DNA from: Opitutia bacterium
GTDB lineage: Bacteria > Verrucomicrobiota > Verrucomicrobiia > Opitutales > Opitutaceae
DNA length: 64,000 bases
Assembly (NCBI GenBank): GCA_947449835.1
Contig: CANFSZ010000001.1
Span: forward strand, 1-64,000
Direction of reading: 5' to 3'
Of this stretch, positions 8,727 to 18,536 are shown in pieces; the stretch's first letter is position 1; every line of letters starts with the position of its first letter. The notes below the pieces were generated by a model. It was not told where the DNA came from and did not search any database. It was given only the letters and a program-made list of their open reading frames with translations. Made by a program: the position numbers and the translations under genes.

Positions 8727-10511
8727 ATGGAAAAACGTCTCTTTACCGAATTGGGCCTTTCGCCCGAGCTACTCAAAGCCGTGGAAAAAATGGGCTTTGA
8801 GGAAGCATCGCCCATTCAGACTGCGGTAATTCCGACGATTCTCGCTGGGCGCGATGTGGTCGGTCAGTCCTCGACCGGCTCCGGCAAGACCGCCGCATTC
8901 GCCATTCCCGCCATCGACAAAGTCGACGTGCAGAGCCGCGCCGTACAGGTTTTGATTTTGTTGCCGACGCGCGAATTGGCGGTCCAAGTCGCAGAAGAAG
9001 TGGCGAAACTGGCGTTTTTCAAACGCGGTCTCCGCGAGTTGCCCGTTTATGGTGGCCAAAGCTACGAGCGCCAATTCCGCGGCCTCGATGCCGGCGCGCA
9101 GGTCGTGATCGGTACGCCTGGTCGCTTGATGGATCATATGGAGCGCGGCTCGCTGAAGTTGGATAAACTGAAGCTCGTGATTCTTGACGAGGCCGACCGC
9201 ATGCTCGACATGGGTTTCCGCGAAGACATCGAAAAAATCCTCTCTTCGGTCCCGGATCAGCGCCAGTTGCTCTTTTTCTCGGCCACGATGCCGAAGGCGA
9301 TCCAAGATCTGATTAAGCGCTACTCGCGCGATCCTGCTTGGATCAAGATCGAGTCCTCCGCTCAAAACGCCCCGCAAGTCGATCAGGTTTACTTTGAAGT
9401 CGACCGCCGTTCGAAGATCGAAGCGCTCACGCGTCTGATCGACGTGCATGATTTTCGCTACGGCATCATTTTCTGCAGCACGAAGATAATGTGCGACGAA
9501 CTCGCCGAGATCCTCTCTGCGCGCGGTTACGCGGTCGACCGCCTGCACGGCGACATCACGCAGATGCAGCGCAACCGCGTCATGGATAAATTCCGTAAGC
9601 GCGGCTTCGAGTTCCTCGTGGCGACTGACGTCGCGGCGCGTGGGCTCGATGTCGATGACCTCGAAGTCGTCTTCAACTACGATTTACCGAACGACGCCGA
9701 AGATTACACGCACCGCATCGGTCGCACTGGCCGCGCGGGCAAGTCGGGTCGGGCGTTCACCTTCGTCTGCGGCCGCGAACTCTGGGTGCTCCAGAATTTC
9801 ATCCGCTACGCCAAACTTAAGATCCGCCGCGAAAACATTCCCTCGCTCGATCAAGTCGAGGAAGCGCGTGAAAATGTGTTTTTCGAAAAATTGCGCGACA
9901 CGCTCAACGCCGCCAAATTCCGCAAACAAGACCGCATGATCGACCGCCTCTTGGAACAGGGCTATCCGAGCACGGATATTTGCTCGGCCTTGATTCACTT
10001 GTTGCAAGGCGGCGGTGCCGGCCCCGATAAGCCCGATGCTAAACCCGCGCCCAAGGCCCCGACCAGTTCGGCGCCGAGCTGGGCGACGAAGAAAGCCGCT
10101 CCTGCGCTCGCCGCGGGCTCGGCTGCGGCGGACGCGCCCAAGTCGTCCGGCCCGACGAGTTATGCCTCGCGGCCTAAAGTCGCCGCGCCGGTCGCTGTGG
10201 AACGCGAACCTGCTCGCGCCGAGGGCGATTTCGCTCCACCCGCGCGCACGGGTTTGGAAAAAGGCTTCACGACGATCTTCCTCAACGTCGGGCGCAAACA
10301 CCTCGTCACGCCCGCGGATATCGTGGGCAAAGTCGCCGGGGTCACGCGTCTGCCCGGCAATGTCGTCGGCGCGATTGATATTCACCAACGTCACACGCTC
10401 GTTGATATCGCTGAAGATCAGGCGCTTTTCGTGATCGAAAAACTCACGGGCATCCGCGTGAAAGGCGAATCGCTCACGCCCTCGGTTGCGACGGCGGGCG
10501 ACAAAGCCTGA
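8727..10511 (+). CDS. DEAD-box ATP-dependent RNA helicase with DbpA-type RNA-binding tail
   Basis: A 594-residue helicase. Domain 1: Q motif near SPIQ, Walker A STGSGKT (49-55), PTRELA, GTPGRLMD, DEAD (154-157) and SAT. Domain 2: HGDITQMQR, VATDVAARGLD and HRIGRTGRAG. An Ala/Pro/Lys-rich linker (about 430-510) follows. The last 75 residues (TTIFLNVGRKHLVTPADIV through VIEKLTGIRVKGE) match a DbpA-type RNA-binding domain, so a role in ribosome assembly is likely. It stands alone, starts 41 bp after the sugar isomerase and ends 48 bp before a strong terminator. Confidence 0.92.
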   Translation: MEKRLFTELGLSPELLKAVEKMGFEEASPIQTAVIPTILAGRDVVGQSSTGSGKTAAFAIPAIDKVDVQSRAVQVLILLPTRELAVQVAEEVAKLAFFKRGLRELPVYGGQSYERQFRGLDAGAQVVIGTPGRLMDHMERGSLKLDKLKLVILDEADRMLDMGFREDIEKILSSVPDQRQLLFFSATMPKAIQDLIKRYSRDPAWIKIESSAQNAPQVDQVYFEVDRRSKIEALTRLIDVHDFRYGIIFCSTKIMCDELAEILSARGYAVDRLHGDITQMQRNRVMDKFRKRGFEFLVATDVAARGLDVDDLEVVFNYDLPNDAEDYTHRIGRTGRAGKSGRAFTFVCGRELWVLQNFIRYAKLKIRRENIPSLDQVEEARENVFFEKLRDTLNAAKFRKQDRMIDRLLEQGYPSTDICSALIHLLQGGGAGPDKPDAKPAPKAPTSSAPSWATKKAAPALAAGSAAADAPKSSGPTSYASRPKVAAPVAVEREPARAEGDFAPPARTGLEKGFTTIFLNVGRKHLVTPADIVGKVAGVTRLPGNVVGAIDIHQRHTLVDIAEDQALFVIEKLTGIRVKGESLTPSVATAGDKA

Positions 10512-10554
10512 TTTTCGCCTCGCATTTAGGGCCGACTCCTCAGTCGGCGTAATT

Positions 10555-10586
10555 AAAAACCCCGGTTCTTAAACCGGGGTTTTTTG
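10555..10586. terminator. Bidirectional Rho-independent terminator
   Basis: An 8-bp perfect stem (CCCCGGTT 10560-10567, AACCGGGG 10572-10579) with a 4-nt loop. Six T follow on the + strand and AAAAA precedes the stem, giving a U-run on the opposite strand as well. It sits between the converging helicase (+) and PVC cytochrome gene (-) and can serve both. Confidence 0.9.
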
Positions 10587-10633
10587 TGCGAGCTCCCGAG
10601 AGCAGCTCGCGGTCAAAATGAAGGATGCTGAGT

Positions 10634-13600
10634 TTATGGCGCCGCAGGTTTTTCGCGGAGGGATTCGAGGTAGCTGATGAGATCGGAAAACTCCGCGAGC
10701 GAGAGTGAGGCTTGGAGACCTTCGGGCATGAGCGACGTCGCGCTTTCCTCGCGCTTGGCGATCTGTGCTTTCGGCAGGTGGTGTTGCGCGCCGGTGACAT
10801 CGACGAGCAGGACTTCTTCGGCGGTTTCGTAGCGCAGGAAACCTGCGTGTGCTTCTTCATTTTTCAACGTGATCGTGACCGTGTGGTAGCCGTCGAAAAT
10901 TTGTTTGGAAGGATAGAGCACGGATTCGATGAGGGTGGCGCGGTCGTAGAGGGCGCCGACGCCGTCGAGGGCCGGACCGATGGCGGCGCCCAGTTGGTTG
11001 GCGCGGTGGCACGCGATGCAGGTGGCGTCGCCTTCGAAGAGCTTGCGGCCATTTTTAGCGTCGCCAGGCGAGCGCAGCGCGAAGCGGGCGTATTCCGCGG
11101 CAGCAACGGGCTTGGAGTTGCCCTCGAAGAGTGGGCCCGCGAGGGCTTTGTCGTTGTCTTGGTAAACGCGTTGGAGGGCGAAGAGCGCTGGGCCGGTGAA
11201 CGGTTTTTCGCGGTGCCGTTGTTCGATGGCGGGGCGCACGGATTCACGGATGTTGCTAAGCGCACGGCGGGCGCGGTCGCGCGGTCCGCTGTCGTGGCCG
11301 GTGAGCGCATCAAGGTAGATTTCGAGGGCGCGGGCGTCGGGCATCAAGACGAGCGCCTCAATCAAGGCAGGGCGCAACGCGGGCTCGGCATACGCTGTGA
11401 GCAACGTCGGGATCACGGAGCGGGCCTTGAGCAGGCCGGCAGTCGTGATGGCCGAGATGCGGACGGGCGTGGGTGCTTGGGTGAGTAGCGGCTCGACGAC
11501 GGCGAGGGCGGCAGCGTTGCTGATGGCGGCGAGCGTCGCGCCGGCGGCGGTGCGGACGGTGGCCTCGGGGTGCTGGAGCAGTTTGGCGGCGGTGGGAATC
11601 GACTCGGGCGATTTGATCGCGGTGAGCGCTTGGGCGACGAGGACGAGCGTTTCGGGCGCGGTGGCGGAATCGGCGAGCGCAATTAACGCGGCGAGGGACG
11701 CGGGGTCGCCGATTTGGCCGGCGGCGACGATGGCATCGGGCAGGAGCGCGGCGTTTTCGGCGGCGGGGGTCAGGAGGACCGCGATGAGTTTGCCGGAGGG
11801 TTTATCGCGCAACGCGCCGAGCGAGCGGATGAGCGTGCGGCGGAATTCGAGATCGGTTTCGAGGTCGAGCATCGCACGCATCTGCGGTGTGAACGTCGTG
11901 ATCCGCGCGGTGGCGATGGCTGCAACGGCCGCGCCGCGCACCACTAGGGCGGAATCGGTGAGGGCGTTGGTGATCGCGGTGGTGACGCTCGCGGTACCAG
12001 CCCAGTCGATGGTGTGCGGCGTCGGGGCTTCGCGCAGGACGGGTTGCGTGCCCCACCATTTGCCATCCCAAGCGACGGGCTTGCGGTGGAGTTCGGCGAG
12101 CACGCCGAGGGCGAGGGCGCGCGTGGTGGCGTCGGCCGCAGGGTCAGCGACGAAGGAGGCGAGGCCGTTGACGTTGGCCTCGTCGTAGCTTTCGCGGAGG
12201 GCGAAGCGGGTGCCTTCGCGGATGGCGGGGTCGGCGGAACTCAGGCCGGCGGTTATGCGACTCCAAGCGGCGGGCGTGGCGATGCCGATGTTTTTGAGGG
12301 CAGTGAAGGTGGCGTAGCGGGTGAAGAAATCGGCTTCGGCGAGCTGGGCGCTGAGGGCGACGACGGCGTCAGGCTGGCCGATGCGCCCGAGGGCGGTGGC
12401 GGCGCGGAAACGCAGGACGGGGTCGGGTGATTTCAAGGTGGTGACCAGCGCGGGCACGGCGGCGGCGTTGCGGCGGGTGCCGAGTTGGCGGACGGCTTGG
12501 GCGCGGACGGAGCTCTCGGTTTCGCTGGTGGCTACGGCGATGATCTCGATGGCGGCAGAGGTGCCGGCGTCGATGGCGTCGAGGCTCCAGATCGCGTGCC
12601 AGCGGGCGTGGGCGGGTGCGGTGGGATCGGCGAGGAGTTTTTTGAGCGCGGGTACGACGGCGGTGCCGCGCTCGGCGAGACGGCGCTGCGCGACGAGGCG
12701 GACGTTTTGGGCGGGGTGGGCGAGGGCCGCGACGAGCTCGGCTTCCGAGGCTTGGAAGGGGCGGCCGGAGGCGGCGGCGATCCACCAGGAAGGTTTGGGC
12801 GCGGCGAGACTGGGTCCGGTGTAGGAAATTTTCAGGAGGCGGCCGGCGATGGTTTTATTTTTCCAGCCGGAGTAGTTCCAATCGGCGATGTAGAAACTCA
12901 GTCCGTCGGGCGCGACGGCGATGCCGACGGGGCGGAAGGGTTTCGTGCCCTCGGTGAGGAAATCTTTGCCTTCGAGTTGGACGCGCTCGTCGATTTTATA
13001 GGTGGCGCCCTCGCGGGAGACGCGGAGGCGGAGGAGTTGTTTACGGCCCCATTCGCAGAGGAAGAGGTTGCCGCGGTATTCGGCGGGCAAGGCGTCTTCG
13101 TTGTAGGCGAGAGCGCCGGTGGGCGAGCCGCCACCGTAATCGGCCATCATCCAAAGCGTGTAGGGGCGGCGAGGTTTGTAGTCGAACGGGTAGCCGTAAT
13201 AGCCTCCGTCGACCATGTGGGTGACGCGCGTCCACCAGCCGTTGCCGTCGTCGGTGTTGTCGTAGGTGAAGATTTCATCCTCGGCGTTGATGGCAAAATC
13301 GAGGTGGTTACGGGTTCCGGTGGCGTAGACTTCGAGATGCGTGCCGTCGGGGCGGAAACGGATGAGGCCGCCGCCGCGGATTTCGGCGCGGCTGCCGTCG
13401 GCGCCGGTGGCTCCGAAGATGCCCTTGTCGCCGGTGCTCATGTAGAACCAGCCGTCCATGCCAAGGCGCAGGTTGGACGGGATGTGATCGTTGAAGCCGG
13501 TGCCGTTGACGTTGGGGTTTGGGTTGGTCGTGAACAACTCGCGCCGATCAACGCCGACACTGTCGCGATCGGTGAAGACGGTGAACTGCGGCGTGTGATG

Positions 13601-14002
13601 AACGTAGAGTTTACCGTCGAGGTAATAGAGGCCGAACACCGCGTGCAGGCCCTCGGCGAACGTCGTGATTTTCCCGTCGGGGTGGTAAACGAGAATGCTG
13701 TCGGCGGTGGCGTCGCTGGGCTGGCCCATATCGATGGGATCTTGGGCGACGAATACGCGACCGTCGGGCGCGGCGCAAACGACGCTCGGGTGGATCAATT
13801 GCGGCGGCTGCGCGAGGATTTCCACGCGCCAATCCGGCGGGGCGCTCGGGACCGCCGTGAGAGCTGCTGCGCGGGGCGCGGGCGTGACCGGTGCCGGTAG
13901 TGGGCTCAACGATTCTGCGCCGAACACGGCAGCCTGGAAGCAGGCTAGAGAAACGAGCAGGGCAGGGGCAAGAAAGGAGCGTCGCATGAAAGGTGGCAGC
14001 AA
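10634..14002 (-). CDS. PVC-type secreted dehydrogenase: beta-propeller, HEAT repeats and cytochrome c domain
   Basis: A 1122-residue protein of the large family found in Planctomycetes and Verrucomicrobia. It has a signal peptide at the N terminus (an internal ATG at 13987 gives MRRSFLAPALLVSLACF), then a propeller of the glucose/sorbosone dehydrogenase type (about 50-400; DGRVFVAQDP, NHLDFAIN, GWWTRVTHMVDGGYYGYPF). A long alpha-helical HEAT-repeat region spans about 420-930. A C-terminal cytochrome c domain has CIACH at 995-999 and a probable Met ligand in SLMPEGL. The family is thought to oxidise sugars or polyols in the periplasm with c-heme electron transfer; the substrate is not known. 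It is followed by the bidirectional terminator and preceded 85 bp upstream by the acetylesterase-like gene on the same strand. Confidence 0.88.
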   Translation of the reverse strand: MLPPFMRRSFLAPALLVSLACFQAAVFGAESLSPLPAPVTPAPRAAALTAVPSAPPDWRVEILAQPPQLIHPSVVCAAPDGRVFVAQDPIDMGQPSDATADSILVYHPDGKITTFAEGLHAVFGLYYLDGKLYVHHTPQFTVFTDRDSVGVDRRELFTTNPNPNVNGTGFNDHIPSNLRLGMDGWFYMSTGDKGIFGATGADGSRAEIRGGGLIRFRPDGTHLEVYATGTRNHLDFAINAEDEIFTYDNTDDGNGWWTRVTHMVDGGYYGYPFDYKPRRPYTLWMMADYGGGSPTGALAYNEDALPAEYRGNLFLCEWGRKQLLRLRVSREGATYKIDERVQLEGKDFLTEGTKPFRPVGIAVAPDGLSFYIADWNYSGWKNKTIAGRLLKISYTGPSLAAPKPSWWIAAASGRPFQASEAELVAALAHPAQNVRLVAQRRLAERGTAVVPALKKLLADPTAPAHARWHAIWSLDAIDAGTSAAIEIIAVATSETESSVRAQAVRQLGTRRNAAAVPALVTTLKSPDPVLRFRAATALGRIGQPDAVVALSAQLAEADFFTRYATFTALKNIGIATPAAWSRITAGLSSADPAIREGTRFALRESYDEANVNGLASFVADPAADATTRALALGVLAELHRKPVAWDGKWWGTQPVLREAPTPHTIDWAGTASVTTAITNALTDSALVVRGAAVAAIATARITTFTPQMRAMLDLETDLEFRRTLIRSLGALRDKPSGKLIAVLLTPAAENAALLPDAIVAAGQIGDPASLAALIALADSATAPETLVLVAQALTAIKSPESIPTAAKLLQHPEATVRTAAGATLAAISNAAALAVVEPLLTQAPTPVRISAITTAGLLKARSVIPTLLTAYAEPALRPALIEALVLMPDARALEIYLDALTGHDSGPRDRARRALSNIRESVRPAIEQRHREKPFTGPALFALQRVYQDNDKALAGPLFEGNSKPVAAAEYARFALRSPGDAKNGRKLFEGDATCIACHRANQLGAAIGPALDGVGALYDRATLIESVLYPSKQIFDGYHTVTITLKNEEAHAGFLRYETAEEVLLVDVTGAQHHLPKAQIAKREESATSLMPEGLQASLSLAEFSDLISYLESLREKPAAP

Positions 14003-14087
14003 AAGCCACCCGCAAGGACGAAGGAAGCCCAGAAAACGTTACCCGCGACTGGATGAAAATCTCTGTCCCGTCGCTAAAGCTGCGCGT

Positions 14088-15764
14088 TTACCGTGGTGAT
14101 AAAATTACTTTGGGTGCGATCGCTTGGCCGGCGGGCGAGAGGGTGGTGGCGAGCGGGGCGCCGGGCAGGGCTTGCAGGGCGGCGACGACGATGGCGGCGT
14201 TGAGCTCGGCGCCGGCGCGGCTCGTGTGCGTATTGGCATCGGCAAATAATTTTTCGACGGCATCGGCGCCCAGCGCCTCGTAGCGGAGGGCAACGAGTTC
14301 GTTGAGCGGGAGGAAAGCGGCGCCCGTGGTGCGGGCGACTTCGGCGGCCCAAGCGGCGTAGGGCGCGCGGGCGATGTGGCCGTCGCGCCAAGATTTGCGC
14401 GGCACGAGCGAACACACGATGGGCGTGACACCGCGCGCGCGGGCGTCGGCGATGAAGCGCCGCAAGTACCAACCGTAGCTGTGGACGACCTCGTGTTTCT
14501 TGGTCATGACGTTATCGATCTCGACGCTCTCGTCGCCGGTGCCGCGGATGGTGCCGCGGGCGCGGAGGGGCCCGGGCGGTTCGTTGTTGAGGGCGCCGTC
14601 GTCGTTGTGGCCGAACTGCATGAGGACGAAATCGCCGGGTTTCATGAGCGGCAGCACCTGCGCCCAATGATCGAGCGTGAGGTAGGTGCGACTCGAGAGT
14701 CCGCCTACGGCGCGGTTAACGACGTTGATTTTGGCCGGATCGAAAAGCGCAACGAGCGGCTCGCCCCAGCCCCATTGGCCGTTATTGCCGTCGCCTTGGC
14801 CGTTGCGGACCGTAGAGTCGCCGATGAGAAACACCGTGGGTAATTTCGGGTCGGCGGGCACGGGCAACGAGCGACGCACGCGGGCGGCGTTGAACGTCGC
14901 CGCGGCGGGCGCGGGCGCGACGGCTTCACCTTGAGCGGAGAATGTGCGGGCGAACGGCGCGCCGTTGAGGTTTTTGAGGGCGGCGACGACGAGGCGGGCG
15001 TTAAGATCGGCGCCCTCTGGGCTCGTATGCGTGTGGTCTTTGGGGAAAAACGGTTTTACGGCTGCGGCGCCGCGGCGTTCGTAGTCGTCGGCGATGAGTG
15101 TCGTAAGATCGATGAAGGCGACGTTTTCGGTTTTGCCGAGTTCGGCGGCGAAGGCGCTCCACGGGCCGTTGGCACGCTCGACTTTGCCCTCGCGCCACTC
15201 GTTGCGGACGGTGATCGAAAGGAGGACAGGCGTGGCTTTTTTGGCGCGGACGTCGGCGATCATTTTGCGGACATACCAGCCAAAGGAGTGAACGAGCTCG
15301 GGTTTTTTGGTGAGGAGATTATCGATCTGCTCAGTTTCTTCGCCGAGGGAGCGGATCGAGCCGCGGGCGCGGGAGGCGTCGTTGATGGCGCCGGCGTCGT
15401 TGTGGCCAAATTGGATGAGGACGGTGTCGCCGGCTTTGACTTGGGCGAGTAGCTGATCCCAGAGGCCCTCGGTGATAAACGTGCGGCTGCTGCGGCCACC
15501 GCGGGCGGCGTTGACGATGTTGATTTTTGCAGAGTCGAAATACGCGCCGAACGGCACGCCCCAGCCGGTGGCGGTGGGTGGGCCTTTGGCAGCCGTCGAG
15601 TCACCGGCGATGAAGAGCGTCGGCAGGGCGGGGTTGAGGGTCTTGGCCGTGAGGGGCTCGGCCGGGGCGAGGGGCGGAGGTAGCGTGGAGTCGCTGGAAG
15701 TGGGGGCCGTGGTGGGCGCGGCAAGGAGGGCGAGGGTGAAGAGAGCCGTGAGCGAGAACATCAT
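14088..15764 (-). CDS. Secreted two-domain SGNH hydrolase, rhamnogalacturonan acetylesterase-like
   Basis: A 558-residue protein with a signal peptide (MMFSLTALFTLALLAAPTTA) and two consecutive SGNH domains. Domain 1 (about 45-275) has GDSTAAKG, a block II RGGRSSRT, FGHNDAG and KDHTHTS. Domain 2 (about 305-550) has GDSTVRNG, VGGLSSRT, FGHNDDG and ADANTHTS. Both resemble CE12 rhamnogalacturonan acetylesterases, which deacetylate pectin. In domain 1 the Asp is three residues before the catalytic His; in domain 2 the ungapped equivalent is Ala and the Asp is one residue further away, so that domain may be altered. Divergent from the oligogalacturonate lyase gene, it belongs to the pectin set. 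Confidence 0.87.
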   Translation of the reverse strand: MMFSLTALFTLALLAAPTTAPTSSDSTLPPPLAPAEPLTAKTLNPALPTLFIAGDSTAAKGPPTATGWGVPFGAYFDSAKINIVNAARGGRSSRTFITEGLWDQLLAQVKAGDTVLIQFGHNDAGAINDASRARGSIRSLGEETEQIDNLLTKKPELVHSFGWYVRKMIADVRAKKATPVLLSITVRNEWREGKVERANGPWSAFAAELGKTENVAFIDLTTLIADDYERRGAAAVKPFFPKDHTHTSPEGADLNARLVVAALKNLNGAPFARTFSAQGEAVAPAPAAATFNAARVRRSLPVPADPKLPTVFLIGDSTVRNGQGDGNNGQWGWGEPLVALFDPAKINVVNRAVGGLSSRTYLTLDHWAQVLPLMKPGDFVLMQFGHNDDGALNNEPPGPLRARGTIRGTGDESVEIDNVMTKKHEVVHSYGWYLRRFIADARARGVTPIVCSLVPRKSWRDGHIARAPYAAWAAEVARTTGAAFLPLNELVALRYEALGADAVEKLFADANTHTSRAGAELNAAIVVAALQALPGAPLATTLSPAGQAIAPKVILSPR

Positions 15765-15938
15765 GGGGATGCATCAAACGTGCGTCTTCGAGGGCGCGAG
15801 GCCAAGCCTCAGATGGGTTGCCCAAGTCCGGACCGTCCGATGAATGACGTCAGTGAGGTTGCAACGAAACAGCGCTCCCTGCGTCCTTCTCGCTGTCGCC
15901 CGAACCCCACTGGGTTCAAATCGCTACCCCAAAAACTT

Positions 15939-17287
15939 ATGTTCTCCCTTCGTAGTTTATTTTGTACCCTAGTCGTTTTGTTGTCCCTCCTTGCGCGTGC
16001 GAGTGACGCGCCCTCTGAATGGATCGACCCCGATACGGGCCATCGCGTGGTGCGTCTCTCGCAAGAGCCGGGCACGTCGAGCCTCTACTTTCACCAGAAC
16101 GCTTATTCGCCTGACGGCAAAAAATTGATCGTCACTTCGCCCAACGGAATTTCCACGATCGACCTCGCGACTCGCGCCATTGAGCCGATCGTAAAGGAGC
16201 GGGTGAGCGTCATCGTCGCTGGCCGCAAGAGCGGACTCGTCTACTACTCCAAGCGCGTAGCGCAGGAGACAACGCAGTCCGACGGCACAAAGAAAACCGT
16301 CACGGAAAACGTGATTTTCGCGACCCACCTCACGACTAAAATTACTCGTGAAATCGCCAAACTTCCGCGCGGTGGGATTGCGTCGATCAACGCTGACGAG
16401 ACGTTGATGCTCGGCTCCTACGTGGACGGTGATCCGGGAATTTTCGCCCGCGACGGCGCCGGTCGGCCCGCGTCGGGCACGGTAGGTGCGGCCGAGACGT
16501 TTCAGGCTGATTACCGGGCGAATGGGCCAGATGGAAAACCATTGACCTTTGCCGAGGCCAAGGAAGTTCGCATGAACGAGCAACTCGAGCGGCGACTCAA
16601 GCGCACGATGTTCACCGTGAACATAGCGACGGGTGAAATTAAAATCGTGCACGCCTCGACGGACTGGTTGAACCACCTGCAATTTTCTCCGACCGATCCA
16701 GGCTTGATCATGTTTTGCCATGAAGGGCCGTGGCACAAAATCGACCGCATCTGGACTATTCGTACCGACGGTAGCGCGCTGACGAAAATCCACTCACGCA
16801 CGATGAACATGGAGATCGCCGGGCATGAATTCTTCAGCGCCGACGGTAAAATGATTTGGTATGATTTGCAGACGCCGCGCGGTGAAGATTTCTGGGTTGC
16901 GGGTTACGAACTCGCGACCGGACGTCGCACCTGGTGGCATCTCCAGCGCGACGAGTGGTCGGTGCATTTTAACGTTTCACCAGATGGACGTCTCTTCGCC
17001 GGCGACGGGGGTGACCACGAAATGGTCGCGCACGCCAAAGACGGGAAATGGATTTATTTGTTCACTCCGCAGCGCATCCCCGATGTGGCTGGTATCAAGA
17101 ATCCTGAATCGGCGAACCTGATTGATCCGGGTTTTTTCCAGAGCGAACGCCTCGTGAATCTCTCGAAACACGATTATCGCTTAGAGCCAATGTCTCGTTT
17201 ACGCCCGACATGAAGTGGATCGTGTTTCGCTCCAACATGACCGGCGTCGTGCACACCTATGCGGTCGAAATTGCGAAATCGAAGTGA
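15939..17287 (+). pseudogene. Oligogalacturonate lyase (PL22-like) with an apparent single-base frameshift near the 3' end
   Basis: The ATG at 15939 starts a signal peptide (FSLRSLFCTLVVLLSLLARA); codons upstream of it are not needed. The mature part is a seven-bladed propeller of the PL22 type, with FHQNAYSPDGKKL, FCHEGPWHKIDRIW, HEFFSADGKMIWYD and HFNVSPDGRLFAGDGGDHE. Such enzymes cleave oligogalacturonides by beta-elimination. The frame stops at 17213 after LEPMSRLRPT. Adding one C at 17187-17188 (GAGCCAATG to GAGCCCAATG) restores EPNVSFTPDMKWIVFRSN and an end at 17287, which fits the family C terminus. The gene is therefore either a very recent pseudogene or the base was lost in sequencing. 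It precedes GH105 on the same strand. Confidence 0.8.
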
Positions 17288-17375
17288 GTCGTCTCGCTCT
17301 GTCCGGAGCGGAAGCGCTAAAAGCTAACGACATTTGTCGATTGAGGCCTACGCGCTTGTCGTTTCCTTAACGACC

Positions 17376-18521
17376 ATGAATTCCCTGAGATTTCCTCGGC
17401 ACTTGATTTTGGTATCGGGCCTGATTGCTGGGCTTGCTTCACTCAGCTTTGCGGCCCCAGCAACCCTGACTGCCCCGACACAACCGGCGCCGGCAGACGT
17501 GCTCGCGGCGATGGAGTGCGCGGCAGATTGGCAACTCACGCATCCCTCCAAATGGGCGCCCAATTTGTGGCACCCCGCGGCATTCTACACTGGCGTGATG
17601 GCGCTGACGGAGCTTTCGGCGAGCCCACGTTTTCACGATGCGATGATGAAAATGAGCGAGGCCAACGGTTGGAAACTCGCCACGCGCCCTTATCACGCCG
17701 ATGACCACGCCGTCGGACAAACGTACGCTGAGCTCTATTTTAAACACAAAGATCCGAAGATGATTGCCGGTTTGCAGGCTGGTCTCGACTACGTGCTCGC
17801 GCATCCGATGGACGATAATCTCGCGTTTGTCGGTAAGCAGAAAAACGACCGTTGGGCTTGGTGCGATGCGCTCTTCATGGGGCCGCCGGCTTGGCTGCGG
17901 CTTTCCGTCGCGACCGGAAATCCCAAGTACACCAACTACATGGTCGAGCACTGGTGGAAAACCTCCGCTTATCTCTACGACAAAGACGAACACCTCTACT
18001 ACCGCGACAGCACCTATTTTGGGAAAACTGAAGCCAACGGAAAAAAAGTTTTCTGGGGTCGCGGTAACGGTTGGGTCATGGCCGGCCTCGTGCGCGTCTT
18101 GCAGTATCTGCCAAAAAACCATCCCGCGCGGCCGCGCTTCGAGCAACAGTATCGCGAGATGGCAGCGAAGATTGTCACGCTGCAACAAGCGGACGGACTG
18201 TGGCGCGCGAGCTTGCTCGATCCGGCCAGCTATCCACTTAAAGAGACGAGTGGCTCTGGCTTTTACTGCTACGCGCTCACGTGGGGAATTAATCAAGGAA
18301 TGCTGGATCGCGTCACGGTCGAGCCCGTGGTCTTGAAGACCTGGGCCGCGCTCGTCGCCTGTCTCCAACCCGATGGCAAACTCACGCACGTGCAGCCCGT
18401 CGGCGCAGACCCCAAGGCGTTTCCGGAAGACTCGACTGAGATCTACGGCGTGGGCGCGCTCTTACTCGCGGGCAGCGAAATTTATCGCCTCGGCGGCGGA
18501 GTGATACCGGCCGCCAAGTGA
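17376..18521 (+). CDS. GH105-like unsaturated rhamnogalacturonyl/glucuronyl hydrolase, secreted
   Basis: The ATG at 17376 begins a signal peptide (LRFPRHLILVSGLIAGLASLSFAAP); a TTG 42 bp upstream is less likely. The mature protein is an (alpha/alpha)6 barrel of the GH88/GH105 type, with HPAAFYTGVMAL, DDHAVGQTYAEL, the catalytic-region WCDALFM, FWGRGNGW and GSGFYCYAL. These enzymes remove the 4,5-unsaturated uronic acid left by pectin lyases. Here that fits directly downstream of the oligogalacturonate lyase and next to the acetylesterase. It lies 88 bp after the restored lyase end, so one transcript is likely. Confidence 0.87.
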   Translation: MNSLRFPRHLILVSGLIAGLASLSFAAPATLTAPTQPAPADVLAAMECAADWQLTHPSKWAPNLWHPAAFYTGVMALTELSASPRFHDAMMKMSEANGWKLATRPYHADDHAVGQTYAELYFKHKDPKMIAGLQAGLDYVLAHPMDDNLAFVGKQKNDRWAWCDALFMGPPAWLRLSVATGNPKYTNYMVEHWWKTSAYLYDKDEHLYYRDSTYFGKTEANGKKVFWGRGNGWVMAGLVRVLQYLPKNHPARPRFEQQYREMAAKIVTLQQADGLWRASLLDPASYPLKETSGSGFYCYALTWGINQGMLDRVTVEPVVLKTWAALVACLQPDGKLTHVQPVGADPKAFPEDSTEIYGVGALLLAGSEIYRLGGGVIPAAK

Positions 18522-18536
18522 GACAAGACGCCGCGC

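Noticed and set aside
12485-13900. Long + strand frame of 471 codons opposite the PVC cytochrome gene
   Set aside because: It is made of Gly/Ala/Val/Asp-rich low-complexity sequence mirroring the codons of the well-supported - strand gene; no domain is visible.
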